41,126 nucleotides of DNA. It comes from Gyrodactylus bullatarudis (Eukaryota > Platyhelminthes > Monogenea > Gyrodactylidea > Gyrodactylidae). The stretch spans positions 24,548 to 65,673 of the forward strand of contig SSNU01000001.1 in NCBI GenBank assembly GCA_012064415.1, given 5' to 3'. Below the pieces are notes generated by a model. It ran no database searches, was not told the DNA's origin, and worked only from the letters and a program-made list of their open reading frames with translations. The position numbers and the translations under genes were made by a program. The stretch's first letter is position 1, and every line of letters starts with the position of its first letter. Positions 1 to 10,021 of the stretch are shown piece after piece.

Positions 1-232
1 TCATGAAATATGTGTAATGAGTATTGTAGAAATATATAAACCTTTCAAGAAATTTCATTAAACATTCTGGGATTAATGAAGATTAGCATAGAGGAGACTC
101 TTAGAATAATCAAGTTTGGACCTAATGTGTGATATTATAGTTTTAATATTAGTTAGTCGTGACAGTCTGATATTTTATATTTTTTATCAATCATATTATA
201 TGATGATAGTAAATAGTGATTTGAATTGAAAT
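1..232 (+). repeat. Dispersed repeat, copy 1 (cut by window edge)
   Basis: This stretch is repeated in the same orientation at about 39380-39604 with high identity and only scattered substitutions and small indels. Shared blocks include GAGGAGACTCTTAGAATAAT and TTATATTTTTTATCAATCAT. It begins at the window edge, so its true left end is unseen. No coding capacity was found. Related sequence at about 1830-1900 is shared with about 39045-39100, so both places hold pieces of a larger element in different order. Confidence 0.8.
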
Positions 233-938
233 TCCATCAAAAGTAGCCAATCAATTCAAACTTTCAATTTGCAAAATTCATCATTGAAATTTTGAGCGAT
301 TACTTGATTTTATTTGCTGTCTAAAAGGATTGAAACAGCAGACAAATAAAAAAGACCTCATAATCTGCAGTTCATAAAATCTTGATCGTATTTGAGTTTT
401 TGATGAGAAAATTGAGATTTTCTGAAAACTATAGTTTCAATTACCTTTAAATTTTAAAGACTTACAAGTTTAGTAAGAGGTGGCCACTGAATTCGTCTTG
501 ATCCGATTAGAATATTCAAGAATTATTTTTATTGATCTTTCTTAAAGCTTTCATAATGTCATAGTGTCTGCTTGGGATAAATTGGCAAATTCAGTATTAA
601 ATAATGGCTTCATTTCGGCCTAACTTGCTTAGAAATGATTTTTACTGTGACTTTTGAGAAAAATAAAAAAGAATTTTGAATACTCTTATCTTGAAAATTA
701 CAGCTAAATATTTTCTGGTAAATAATTGTTTTAGTCTACTGTAATTATCAGCTGACTTGAAGCCATTAAATTTTTACTTTTTAATGATTTTAAACAAATT
801 TAATGAGAGAATAGCAACTGTTCTAAAATCATTTGATATCTCATATCAGGAAAATGGTTGATAAAATTATTCATAAAAATAATTTATTTTTTAAACAGAG
901 ATTAGGTAATAAACCCTTTCCAATTAGTATTTTCCCAA

Positions 939-1542
939 TCTAAAGCTAGTTGACATAAAGATGAGAATTTACTATTTTTCCAAAGAACTCGATATTTTTC
1001 TCCGGATTCCCAGAACAAAATAATTTTTTGAATTCTATAGTTTTGAACCCAAAATTTTTATCGATTTTGATGATTCGAAGCAGTTAAGATTTTACTGTTT
1101 CCGAGAAAAAGTTAAACTTCCAGATTTCGGATAATTTTCCTTCTAGATAATTGAAAAATTCAAATGGTTCGATTTCACACGTTAATGACGAATTTCAGTA
1201 AACTTCTACAGGTTAATTCAAATTCTTCGTTCAATGTTGATCCCAAATATCATCACTTAACTGCTTCGAATCATTGAAATCGATGAAAATAAATCACAAT
1301 TATTATCACTTAACTGCTTCGAATCATCGAAATTTTGTGTTCGAAAAAGTGAATATTTGGTACATTTTCGAAATTCGAAAAAAGGTCTAATTTTGGTCAG
1401 ATTGAATTTTTTTAGAATATCCTCATCTTATTAGCTCATTCCATTTTAGAATTCAAAAGATTATTTTGTTCTGTGAATCAGGAGAAATATATCGAATTTT
1501 TTGTAAAAATAGTAAATTCTCATCTTCATGTCAATTAGGTTT
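939..1542. repeat. Long inverted-repeat element (MITE-like), copy A1
   Basis: About 110 bases at 939-1050 are the imperfect reverse complement of 1440-1542. The outer ends read TAAAGCTAGTTGACAT and, on the right, ATGTCAATTAGGTTTA. Internally a block containing CTTAACTGCTTCGAATCAT occurs twice (1257-1284 and 1306-1330) and again inverted at 1060-1087. No transposase frame was found, which suits a non-autonomous foldback or MITE-type element. A relative with similar ends lies at 14331-15171. Confidence 0.6.
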
Positions 1543-2989
1543 ACGTTTTCAGGTTAGTATCAAAACTCGAGGGTTATTTTTAATTTTCTTATGGGAAATT
1601 CACACTTGCAGTATCATTTTTTTCGTTTATTTCAGTCATAGTATAATAGACCGATGTTATTTTACAGAATCATTATTTATTTTATTTTCATCCCTTTTTT
1701 TATTTATAATTTAAGGGACCCACTCTAAGTCGGCGTATAAAATAAATAGTGATTTACTCAGAAAACTCGCTCTAATACTTAACAGATTAATAGAATTTAG
1801 TACACTTGGAAGAAATTTACTCAAATCGCTCATCGATATGATAAATTTAATCTTCAAGTATTTTAATATTATCCCACTGAATTTCGCTTCAAAATACCTT
1901 TCTATGCTTCTGTAATAAGATTAAGAAAATGGGGAAAAATTTTCAAATTAAAAACGTTTTTAATGTTTTATTTTTTATAATTCTAACTTAAACTCACATT
2001 ATTTCTTACAAAAATGTTTTTCCAATAGTTAAAAATGGAATTAAATGGAATCTCTTATTTATCTTGAATATTACAATTTTGATCGGTCAAAACATTTTTT
2101 TGTTTGAAAAATTTCACAATCTTATTTATCCAAATAAAACATATTTGTTATAAAGAGATAAAAATCATTCCTAAATATCACAGAAAAACCAATTTCACCA
2201 GGATGCTCTTTTTCATGTAAAAAAGTTAGAAATTCATTTAATTATTTGGGATTTTGGTTATCAATGATAACTTATCATTCAATAAGGGTTTATTGATTTG
2301 AAGAATTTTTCAGACTTGAATGTCGTGTCATGTCGAGACATGTTTCAATAATAAATGGTCGGAAAAAGTTCAAGGAAAATCTGAAAATTGTCAATTTGAT
2401 TACATTTTTGAGTCTAAAAATAAACACTAATGACTGATCTAAATCTAAATGCCCAACGTGAAAAAGTTTCCATTCTAGTTGAGAATTGAATTTCTGTACA
2501 TTTTTGATTAACCAATCACACGAGAGAATTCATTTTCTCCCATCAAATTAGATTCTTTTCTCATATGTACGTGAAAGACAGTTTAGAGAAATTTGATCGT
2601 AATTTAATATAACGTAGAATATGTGTTAGGTGAAATATTTAATACTGATGCTAGAGCTATTACGAAGCCGAGAAAATTATTTTTTGAGTTTCGCATAGAA
2701 GCGAGCCAATTAAAAGAGTGTTACAATTAAATCAGCCCAATTTTATGAATTTCTAGAATTCACCAATTTTCCACTGATGACGAATTTCTGTGGAACCAAA
2801 ATACCAGTATTCAATAACTTAAAATGTCTGGAATCAACAATAAAATTTTGAGATCAAACATTTGAATACAGTGGAAATTGGGCAAATTTCTGTAAATCAT
2901 TGAGTTCTTTTCAAATAACTCAACATTTTTTTCACCATAAGAGTAAAGAAAATGTTTGTAAAAAATACAAAATTCAACTTTTACAACGT

Positions 2990-3290
2990 TTAGGTTAGTC
3001 TATAACGTTGTTCGCTTGCTACCTGACTATGTTGTCTTCTGGCTTGTATTGGTCTGTCTGTAGAAAGAGGAGAAAAGGGTGTAGTATTTCTTAAAGAGCA
3101 AGGATTATAAAAATTATAGTGATTGTTACAATAATCAGAATTATTAGAGTAATAACTCTGATAATATAATTCATCACTTGAAGGAAAATTAAAATAAAGA
3201 TTAGAATAAAAAACATTTATAGAACAACGTTATAGACAATCTATGCCGAACAGCTCCCTGAAGAACTACTTGGTTCAAAATTATGTTTAG
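2990..3290. repeat. Inverted-repeat element, copy B1
   Basis: Perfect 16-bp inverted repeats (GTCTATAACGTTGTTC at 2998-3013 and its complement at 3222-3237) bound about 240 bp. The left part and the right flank (CTATGCCGAACAGC, then CCTGAAGAACTACTTGGTTC) recur at about 37755-37925. The middle of this copy differs from the other, so one of them has gained or lost about 150 bp. Non-coding. Confidence 0.6.
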
Positions 3291-4279
3291 GTTAGTAATT
3301 TTTGTAGCTTTTATCAATAATAGAAGGCCCAGAAAAATTCTTCATTCTTTTGGAAAGTCGAGTTTATCAATTATCGTGAAGGAAGATAACCAAAAAAATA
3401 ACAAAAACTTTCTAAACCTAAATTCTAATAATATTTCGAATGCATTCTCTGATCACAGATATCTGTAAGCTAAACTTTTTAGAAGATGACGCATTAATAA
3501 TTATAATAGACGCACTCCAAAGTATGAACATTAACTAAGAAATTATTTTATGAACTTGAGAGTTTTAGGCTCATATCGCAAGGCTGTTGCGTCTGAACCT
3601 TTTCTCCAGAAATCTACCTCAAGCGATCATGAAACAATTGTTCCAGTTTTAAGCCTCGTCGTTGAGTTTAAAGTGGAAATGTTCGGTCACCAGTAGATGG
3701 AAATTTCAATATAAATCAATGGCTTTAAACTGTTCATGCGGTAAATTATGTCAAAAAATATACAATAACCCCTATCTCAAGAAATAATTTGATTCACTAG
3801 ATGTTTCAGCTTACTGCCTCTTTGATGTATATCCGCAAAAAAGTTAGAAGCAAACTTGATATTTTCGAACAAAAAATAAAGGAGATCTGATTGTTTATTT
3901 TTATGGTCTTTCTGTAGAAACCCCTCGGATTGACATTTAAATCAATATCATGTTATTTTTCCTATTTTAGCAAGCAGATACAGAATTTCAGAACCGCTAA
4001 TCCAAAATTTATTGATCACATAAAAATGAAGGCTGGCAACCTGGATACCCTTTCCTCTACATTGATAAATCACCTTTGAAAATTACAATTTTGATGACTT
4101 TTCAGACTTTTGACGTTTAGATCGTTTCTGATTTTCAGTCATGATCCTAGAACTCAAGAATCAGAGAATGATTCAAGATTCTTTAAGGAATTAAAGTTTC
4201 ACAATTAAGTTTTAAAATATTATCATATTTCGAAATTTAAAACAAAAGTTCCGAATCAGTGAAAAATGATCTAAAATTA

Positions 4280-4503
4280 GTTTTATAATAAAATTTATTA
4301 AAACTTAGGTCAATATTAGGATTCTCAGCCATGGTCATCCAAACGTTTCGACGGTGATTGTCTTCACACGCCTTCATTGTTTTTGATTAACTTGTCGTAC
4401 CACTGAAGAAGGCGTGTGAAGACAATCACCGTCGAAACGTTTGGATGACCATGGCTGAGAATCCTAATATTGACCTAAGTTTTAATAAATTTTATTATAA
4501 AAC
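4280..4503. repeat. Perfect 96-bp inverted repeat with 32-nt loop
   Basis: Bases 4280-4375 are the exact reverse complement of 4408-4503, with a 32-base spacer at 4376-4407. The pairing resumes further out (GTGAAAAAT at 4259-4267 with ATTTTTCAC at 4511-4519). A 12-base direct repeat, AAAACAAAAGTT, occurs at 4239-4250 and 4499-4510 and could be a target-site duplication. The right arm together with the spacer carries CTGAAGA (4403-4409), a stem and GAAAC (4434-4438), which resembles a hammerhead ribozyme core of the kind known in Penelope-like retroelements. A full functional ribozyme is not shown. Confidence 0.85.
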
Positions 4504-7121
4504 AAAAGTTATTTTTCACAATAAGCCCAAGAAATTGATTATCGCCATTATTCATTGATTCTAGATCAAAACTTTAAGCTGGAAACGAATAGAGTTTTCT
4601 TTTTATGACATCAGGGTACAGAGTTACAGTCAATCAGCAAATGGTCTTCACGTTTAGTGGAATGAGAAATCGTCAAGAAAGCTTGATGCATAGTGGAATG
4701 TTTTGATTTATGCTTCGGTCTATAATGTAAATTTAGGCCCCTACACATACTAATGTAAAGTTTTACATAGAAACGTACAAATTTACAAATTATAATTTAT
4801 TTAATATATTGACAACGGGAAAATGTAAATGGGTATTAGAGTTAGTCCCTCAAGAAAACCAAAAAGATTCCAATTCACTTTTATAATAAATGGAATACGT
4901 AAATTAAGAAAACTGGATTAACTATTTTCTAGCATGGCTCCTGAAGCTTTTGAGATTTTTAAGGATTTATTCACGTGGTATTACTCATATGAATAGGCTA
5001 AATCTAATTCTTTTTCTGAATTAAATCAACTCTGAAAAAAATTAAATTCATCTGGAACAAAATCTAAAGAAAAACATAATCTTCTGCAATTTCGAAATTA
5101 TCCAATGGATTTCATAAGTTTTGTGTATAAAATGTGTCCTCTTAGTATAGATGGAACTCTCTTGATGATTCATACAAGATAAAAATACAGATTTTCAATA
5201 AAAATATGATCTGGATTTCAAGTTCCAATCACTTGTGATCTAATGAACTGATTTTCTTGCCCTGACTATTTATGAAGTCAGCACTTTTTTATCTTTCGAA
5301 CAAGACCATCTGAAGCTCGAGTGAACGTATAATTGATTCACACCCCTTTAATATGTGATCCAAAACACTGATTTTGATCGGTCGCTTACAAGTAGACCTA
5401 CATAAAACAGGATTTTTAGAGTGCTTTTTTGAGGAAACTTTAATGTTCTTATGAAAAAGGACCTTCTCTTTTGTATTAATTGATAATTTCAAAGTCTCTA
5501 ACACCTCTCTGATCCTCACAATAAAGCTTTAAAAACTCAATTTCTGACACTTATAAATTTTACCCTTGAAAACGAGTTAAACGGAAAACTAAATGCACCA
5601 ATATGTATATTTTTCACGGTATATTACGCCCCAGTTTCTTCGGACTGGAGTGGCCAATGAGTTTCGCAACTGACTGTAGTTAGCATGATAACAATGAACT
5701 CAATCCAAATATCTTAAAGTAGAGAAATAATTTTAATTTTTTTCCAATTCGCTAAGCTCAAAAATGACCTTGGAGATGATAATTTTTTAGAAATTATCTC
5801 AATGTTTTACTTGTCGATACTTTTACTCGGTTTACTTGTTGAGTAGTTTATGTCAGATTTTTTAAATTAAATCGTATCATACCTTGAAAAATTTAATAAT
5901 TCCTTAGATCTAAAAATAAATTCTTAGATTTTATTTCAAACGTTTCTTCAGCATGTATTAGATTTTCTTATTTATAACTGATTTCGCGTCAAATTTTCAC
6001 CATAAAATCATGCTTTTATCGATTTTTAGTCTTTCTTATCAAGATTAATGTAAACCCCTCGGAAAATAGATTAAACATGATTTATTGCATACATAAATTA
6101 TAGTCATAAAAAGGAAACCCTATTTTAATGGATTTCAAATAGGTCAAATCTGAAGGACAAACCTTCTATAGACAAATAAATCATCTGAAGGATATATAGA
6201 ATTGACTTAAATTTTTAGTCAGCTCTATAACTGTATTGATAACAATAAATATATGTAGAGAGACAATCCAAGTTAATAATAAAAATCGATAAGTTTATTT
6301 TTGAATAGTAATCTATCACTTCCGTTGATCAGCTATTCATCCATATCATTATTGTTTAAACTGTGAGACTACATGGGCCATGTCTTTCGTCAATGATTTT
6401 CTGTATTGAGAATCTGTACTTTTTCAAAGTTAGAGAATAGTTTTTAATAAAATATTAGATCTACATTTTTTCTTTAAATGGTTCTTAAATAATCTTTGAA
6501 AGACCTTAATTTTTCAAATTGAAAAATTACTATTTTTCATTCTGATTGAGAAACGTTACATTTTCAAATGTTTTCTCGAATTTATTTCAAAAATTCACTT
6601 CTCTTCAAAATAATTTCAATATTTCTTTGATTCATTTAAGTAAAAAGGCTTAATGTAAGTAATTCCATTCTTTTATTATTGCAATGTTTTCAAGGCTATA
6701 ACACCCTGATAAATTTTCACAATTTTTAATAGGAATTTATTTAAATATTAAATATTTGATTTTTTCAGATTATTACCAACTTAATTTTAAATAAAAATAG
6801 ATTAGCATTAATATTAAAGAAAAACGAACCCCTAGTAGAAATATTAAAAATTATTCATATTCTAATGAGTAGAGATATCATTTTCTAACATTAATTTGAC
6901 TAATTTCTTAAAGTGTCATAAAATTCACATTTCGTTGAAATTTTAAATTGGATTTTGTCTTTCTTAAGAGAGAAAACTATGAAAAAATTAAACTTTAAAA
7001 GGAAAAAAGACCTAAACTCAATGATTCATTGACAACGATTACTACAAAAAGTTAATCCTCTTCTGACTCTGCAATGAATTTTATTTTTACAAAATTCATT
7101 CATCAGATTCTATTTGATTAA

Positions 7122-9140
7122 ATGGACAGCAGCCTTTTGTTTCTGCTCACAATCATCAATCTGATTTATGGGAGGAAGATATACTATCCAAATGACAAGA
7201 GTTCAAGAAATGAATCAGAAACAATTCTTCGCTATAAAAGATCAGAAAATGTAGAGGCATTCTTCAAAAAGTTGAACTCAATCAGATATGAGAAAACCAA
7301 TCAGCTCATGACGAGAAGGGTAATTTATCAAGACGCCCAATTCGACCAAATAAAAAACAACAATAAATGGATAATGGTGGGCGAGGACTACCGAAAGATC
7401 AACCTCGATGAGTGCAAGGAACCTCCGGGAGGTAAATATAAGAAACAATGTCTCTTTTACTTGGCCAATGGCATCTTCATGTATAGAGTGATTAAAAATC
7501 AATCAGTTTATTATTTCGATTGTCAGACATCAGTGGAGGGAATGTTAAATTCAAAGATTAGAAATTTTATGCAAAAACATGTTGCAGAAGATGATATCAA
7601 ATACCACATGACAATGTTGACAGATTCAAACCTCAGATCGTATCTCATCTCCTTCGGACATCAGATGATTAATATGAATGTGGAAAAATTCAAAGTTATT
7701 AAATTCAACAATATTCTCGACGAGAATTACGTCCAATATTATCAAAATGTCCAGAATAAATATGAAAACATAATCATCATAAGGAAAATACAAGACTTAC
7801 TTGAATCTCTTGATAGGGGCGAGACGACAAGTCTTGTTAAGGAGATTATCTCGAGTAACAGAGACTCAATCGCTTGTCATAGGAAACGAATTGATCTCAA
7901 AATTACTGAAGAGCAGTGTGATAATAAATTCAAGGATGAAGGAACTGTCTGTATTCTGGGAAAACACAAATACAAAAGTTCAGAATCCCTAAAACTAAAG
8001 ACACAGTATGAAATCAAAAAGGAATGGGCTAGAAGATTTGGATTTACATATTTGGCCCATGAGGCAGTGAAGTATTATGAAAATCTGACACATCCAAGGC
8101 TTACATATTGTGATATCACAGACCATGGTGCTTTGTTTGATGATTTCTTGAGTTCTCGAGAAGTCGTGAGATCTGCATTCATGATTTTCATAGCAAGAGA
8201 TGTTAGTAAATGGTTTCATCAAGGCAATTGTTTCTATTACCAATATTGTCCAAAGACGTATGAGACCCTTTTCAACTTTGTTCGCCATCAATTCTTTGTG
8301 GATTACTCCAAGTTCTCTCGTGAGCCCCTAACTATAAATCATGCATTTCTGCTTGAAAATCGAAGATTGAAAGCTTACCTGAGAGAGCTCAAAAATTGTG
8401 GCAATCCCGAATGTTATTCTGGGCGAATTATTGACTTGAGTTCCCATAGTAATTGGCGGAAATGCTGCCAACCCAAGGGCTTTTACAATCTTCTCCTATT
8501 TACAGACCTTCAGTTTGCTCAAGAAACGTTTTTAAATTGGAATAGCACGAGCCATTTAATTGACCAAATGTTAGGTCAGAGACAAGAGTTTTTCGAAGTT
8601 GCTCGAAATCAAATTGGCTGCCATTCAGACGAAGATATCGATGAATGCAGGACAAAATTTGTGAAAAAACCAAATCTTTGGTGTGTTATTGCGATGACGA
8701 AAGTAAAACAGGACCCAGGTCAAGCCGAAAGACTTTCCAATACCAATATTGATGATTTTCTCTACTCAGGTCTTACAAAGGTCAAGTTTGAATTTCCTCG
8801 GAGAAAAACAGAAAGAAGCAAGCCAATTGGGTTAGTTACGCAAATTCCCAAATCTACAGTTTCTTCCTCTACAGAAGAAATTGAACATGGTAATACCCAT
8901 ATTTATAAAAGGACAGAGCAGACTTTCACAGTAGATCAAAGTCTACAATTCACTCGAGAATCTTCAGAGTCGGAACAAAACCAATTGGCTAATAATACAA
9001 ATGGAGGAGGAACAACCCTGTTTACGGAGTTAGATACTGCTCCAACTGCCCTGCCTGAAGTGAAAATCAATAGTGAAGGCATTCTCACCATCAAAATGAG
9101 TATTCTTTTGTCTATCATAATTGGTTTGAATAGCTTATGA
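7122..9140 (+). CDS. Secreted, probably GPI-anchored Cys-rich protein of unknown family (672 aa)
   Basis: A single uninterrupted exon encodes 672 residues. The N-terminus (MDSSLLFLLTIINLIYG) looks like a cleaved signal peptide. The C-terminus ends in a short hydrophobic stretch (KMSILLSIIIGLNSL) after a Ser/Thr-rich, low-complexity stalk (about residues 560-650), a layout typical of GPI-anchored surface proteins. The folded part carries about 16 cysteines in clusters. The segment around C252 (CHRKRID...C...C) resembles the segment around C500 (CHSDEDIDEC...C), so the ectodomain probably contains two related modules. I do not recognise the family and give no function. The start is the first ATG of the frame, directly before the signal peptide. 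No introns are seen, unlike every other intact gene here; a recent retrocopy or a genuinely intronless gene are both possible. A polyadenylation signal follows within 11 bases. Confidence 0.85.
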   Translation: MDSSLLFLLTIINLIYGRKIYYPNDKSSRNESETILRYKRSENVEAFFKKLNSIRYEKTNQLMTRRVIYQDAQFDQIKNNNKWIMVGEDYRKINLDECKEPPGGKYKKQCLFYLANGIFMYRVIKNQSVYYFDCQTSVEGMLNSKIRNFMQKHVAEDDIKYHMTMLTDSNLRSYLISFGHQMINMNVEKFKVIKFNNILDENYVQYYQNVQNKYENIIIIRKIQDLLESLDRGETTSLVKEIISSNRDSIACHRKRIDLKITEEQCDNKFKDEGTVCILGKHKYKSSESLKLKTQYEIKKEWARRFGFTYLAHEAVKYYENLTHPRLTYCDITDHGALFDDFLSSREVVRSAFMIFIARDVSKWFHQGNCFYYQYCPKTYETLFNFVRHQFFVDYSKFSREPLTINHAFLLENRRLKAYLRELKNCGNPECYSGRIIDLSSHSNWRKCCQPKGFYNLLLFTDLQFAQETFLNWNSTSHLIDQMLGQRQEFFEVARNQIGCHSDEDIDECRTKFVKKPNLWCVIAMTKVKQDPGQAERLSNTNIDDFLYSGLTKVKFEFPRRKTERSKPIGLVTQIPKSTVSSSTEEIEHGNTHIYKRTEQTFTVDQSLQFTRESSESEQNQLANNTNGGGTTLFTELDTAPTALPEVKINSEGILTIKMSILLSIIIGLNSL

Positions 9141-9150
9141 GAATGATTGA

Positions 9151-9156
9151 AATAAA
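9151..9156 (+). terminator. Polyadenylation signal AATAAA
   Basis: Canonical AATAAA 10 bases after the stop codon of the gene ending at 9140. A second AATAAA lies near 9210. Confidence 0.6.
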
Positions 9157-10021
9157 AGAATTCATTTCTGCAATGATTATTTTAAATACATCGTTTAAAC
9201 CATTTACAATAAAACTGAGATTCTTTTAATAGAATAGAGGAAATTGCAAATAAACTTACTCCCCATGGGATGGGATTATATGGCAAATTTAATTCAGATT
9301 ATTCAGATAATTAGATAAAAGTACAAATGAGAATCATGCTTGAATAATTAAATTTTATTACCTTCCTATTAGTCTTTTTTTACAAATAATTTAAATCAAT
9401 CTACTAGTTAGTAAATTTAAAATACAGGTTTTTAATTTAATTTTTTGGAATAGAGATTTATATTTGTATAAACAGAATGGATTCAGTCAATCCGATTTAC
9501 AAAGAAATAATAAACATAATAATGATCTGAGTTAGTCAAAATAGTTTTTTTTAATGTCATGAGATTTTGGGATGAGGGAGTATAGGTAGGCGCAAGTGAA
9601 TTTTATCTTGGAGGAAGGGATATTTCTGATGACGAGTATAAATCTGGTCTGAAGGGTGAGGATATTAATTCAACATTAATAATACCAAGCTTTTTATTAG
9701 CCATAAATCAAAGGTTAGGCTTGAGCTCTGATAAATGAAAGAAAAAATAAGTTAAGCATTGGTAATTTGATACTATTAGTCTAAATAAGGCTGATTTAAA
9801 ACTTTCAGAATAAGAATTATTCTTATAAATTCAATTTGAATTCAAATTTATCTTTTTATAAATTTTTTAAGACTCTTGATAAAAGACAATTTTGTTTGAT
9901 TAATTGCCAAATTATAAAACCAATTCGAAATATAACGATGAAATTTCTCATATGCACCCACCCATCAAAACATAAATGTGACGATTTATTAGTCGCCATT
10001 AGATTTTATCTATAAAAGAAT
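9157..10021. other. Intergenic AT-rich spacer
   Basis: No gene or repeat is recognised. A TATAAAAG string at 10011-10018 lies only a few bases before the ATG at 10022. That is too close to act as a TATA box for that start, so the true promoter may be further upstream or the transcript may begin with an untranslated exon. Confidence 0.4.

Larger units (their letters stand above)
1..7121. other. Gene-poor repeat-rich region
   Basis: No reading frame here looks like a real gene: the open frames are short, AT-biased and without recognisable motifs. The region holds the repeats listed separately (1-232, 939-1542, 2990-3290, 4280-4503). The rest (about 4521-7121) is AT-rich sequence in which I see nothing specific. 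A pyrimidine-rich stretch ending in CAG lies about 15 bases before the start codon of the gene at 7122 and could be a cis or trans splice acceptor for its leader. Confidence 0.6.

Noticed and set aside
1466..1714. 82-codon plus-strand frame
   Set aside because: Phe/Ser/Ile-rich translation of AT-rich DNA overlapping a repeat arm; no motif.
3283..3468. 61-codon plus-strand frame
   Set aside because: No recognisable features; starts in repeat flank.
4280..4503. Conventional microRNA precursor
   Set aside because: Arms of 96 perfectly paired bases are too long and too perfect for a normal miRNA; a siRNA hairpin or foldback transposon is more likely.
5289..5519. 76-codon minus-strand frame
   Set aside because: Isolated, with no homology signal or splice context.
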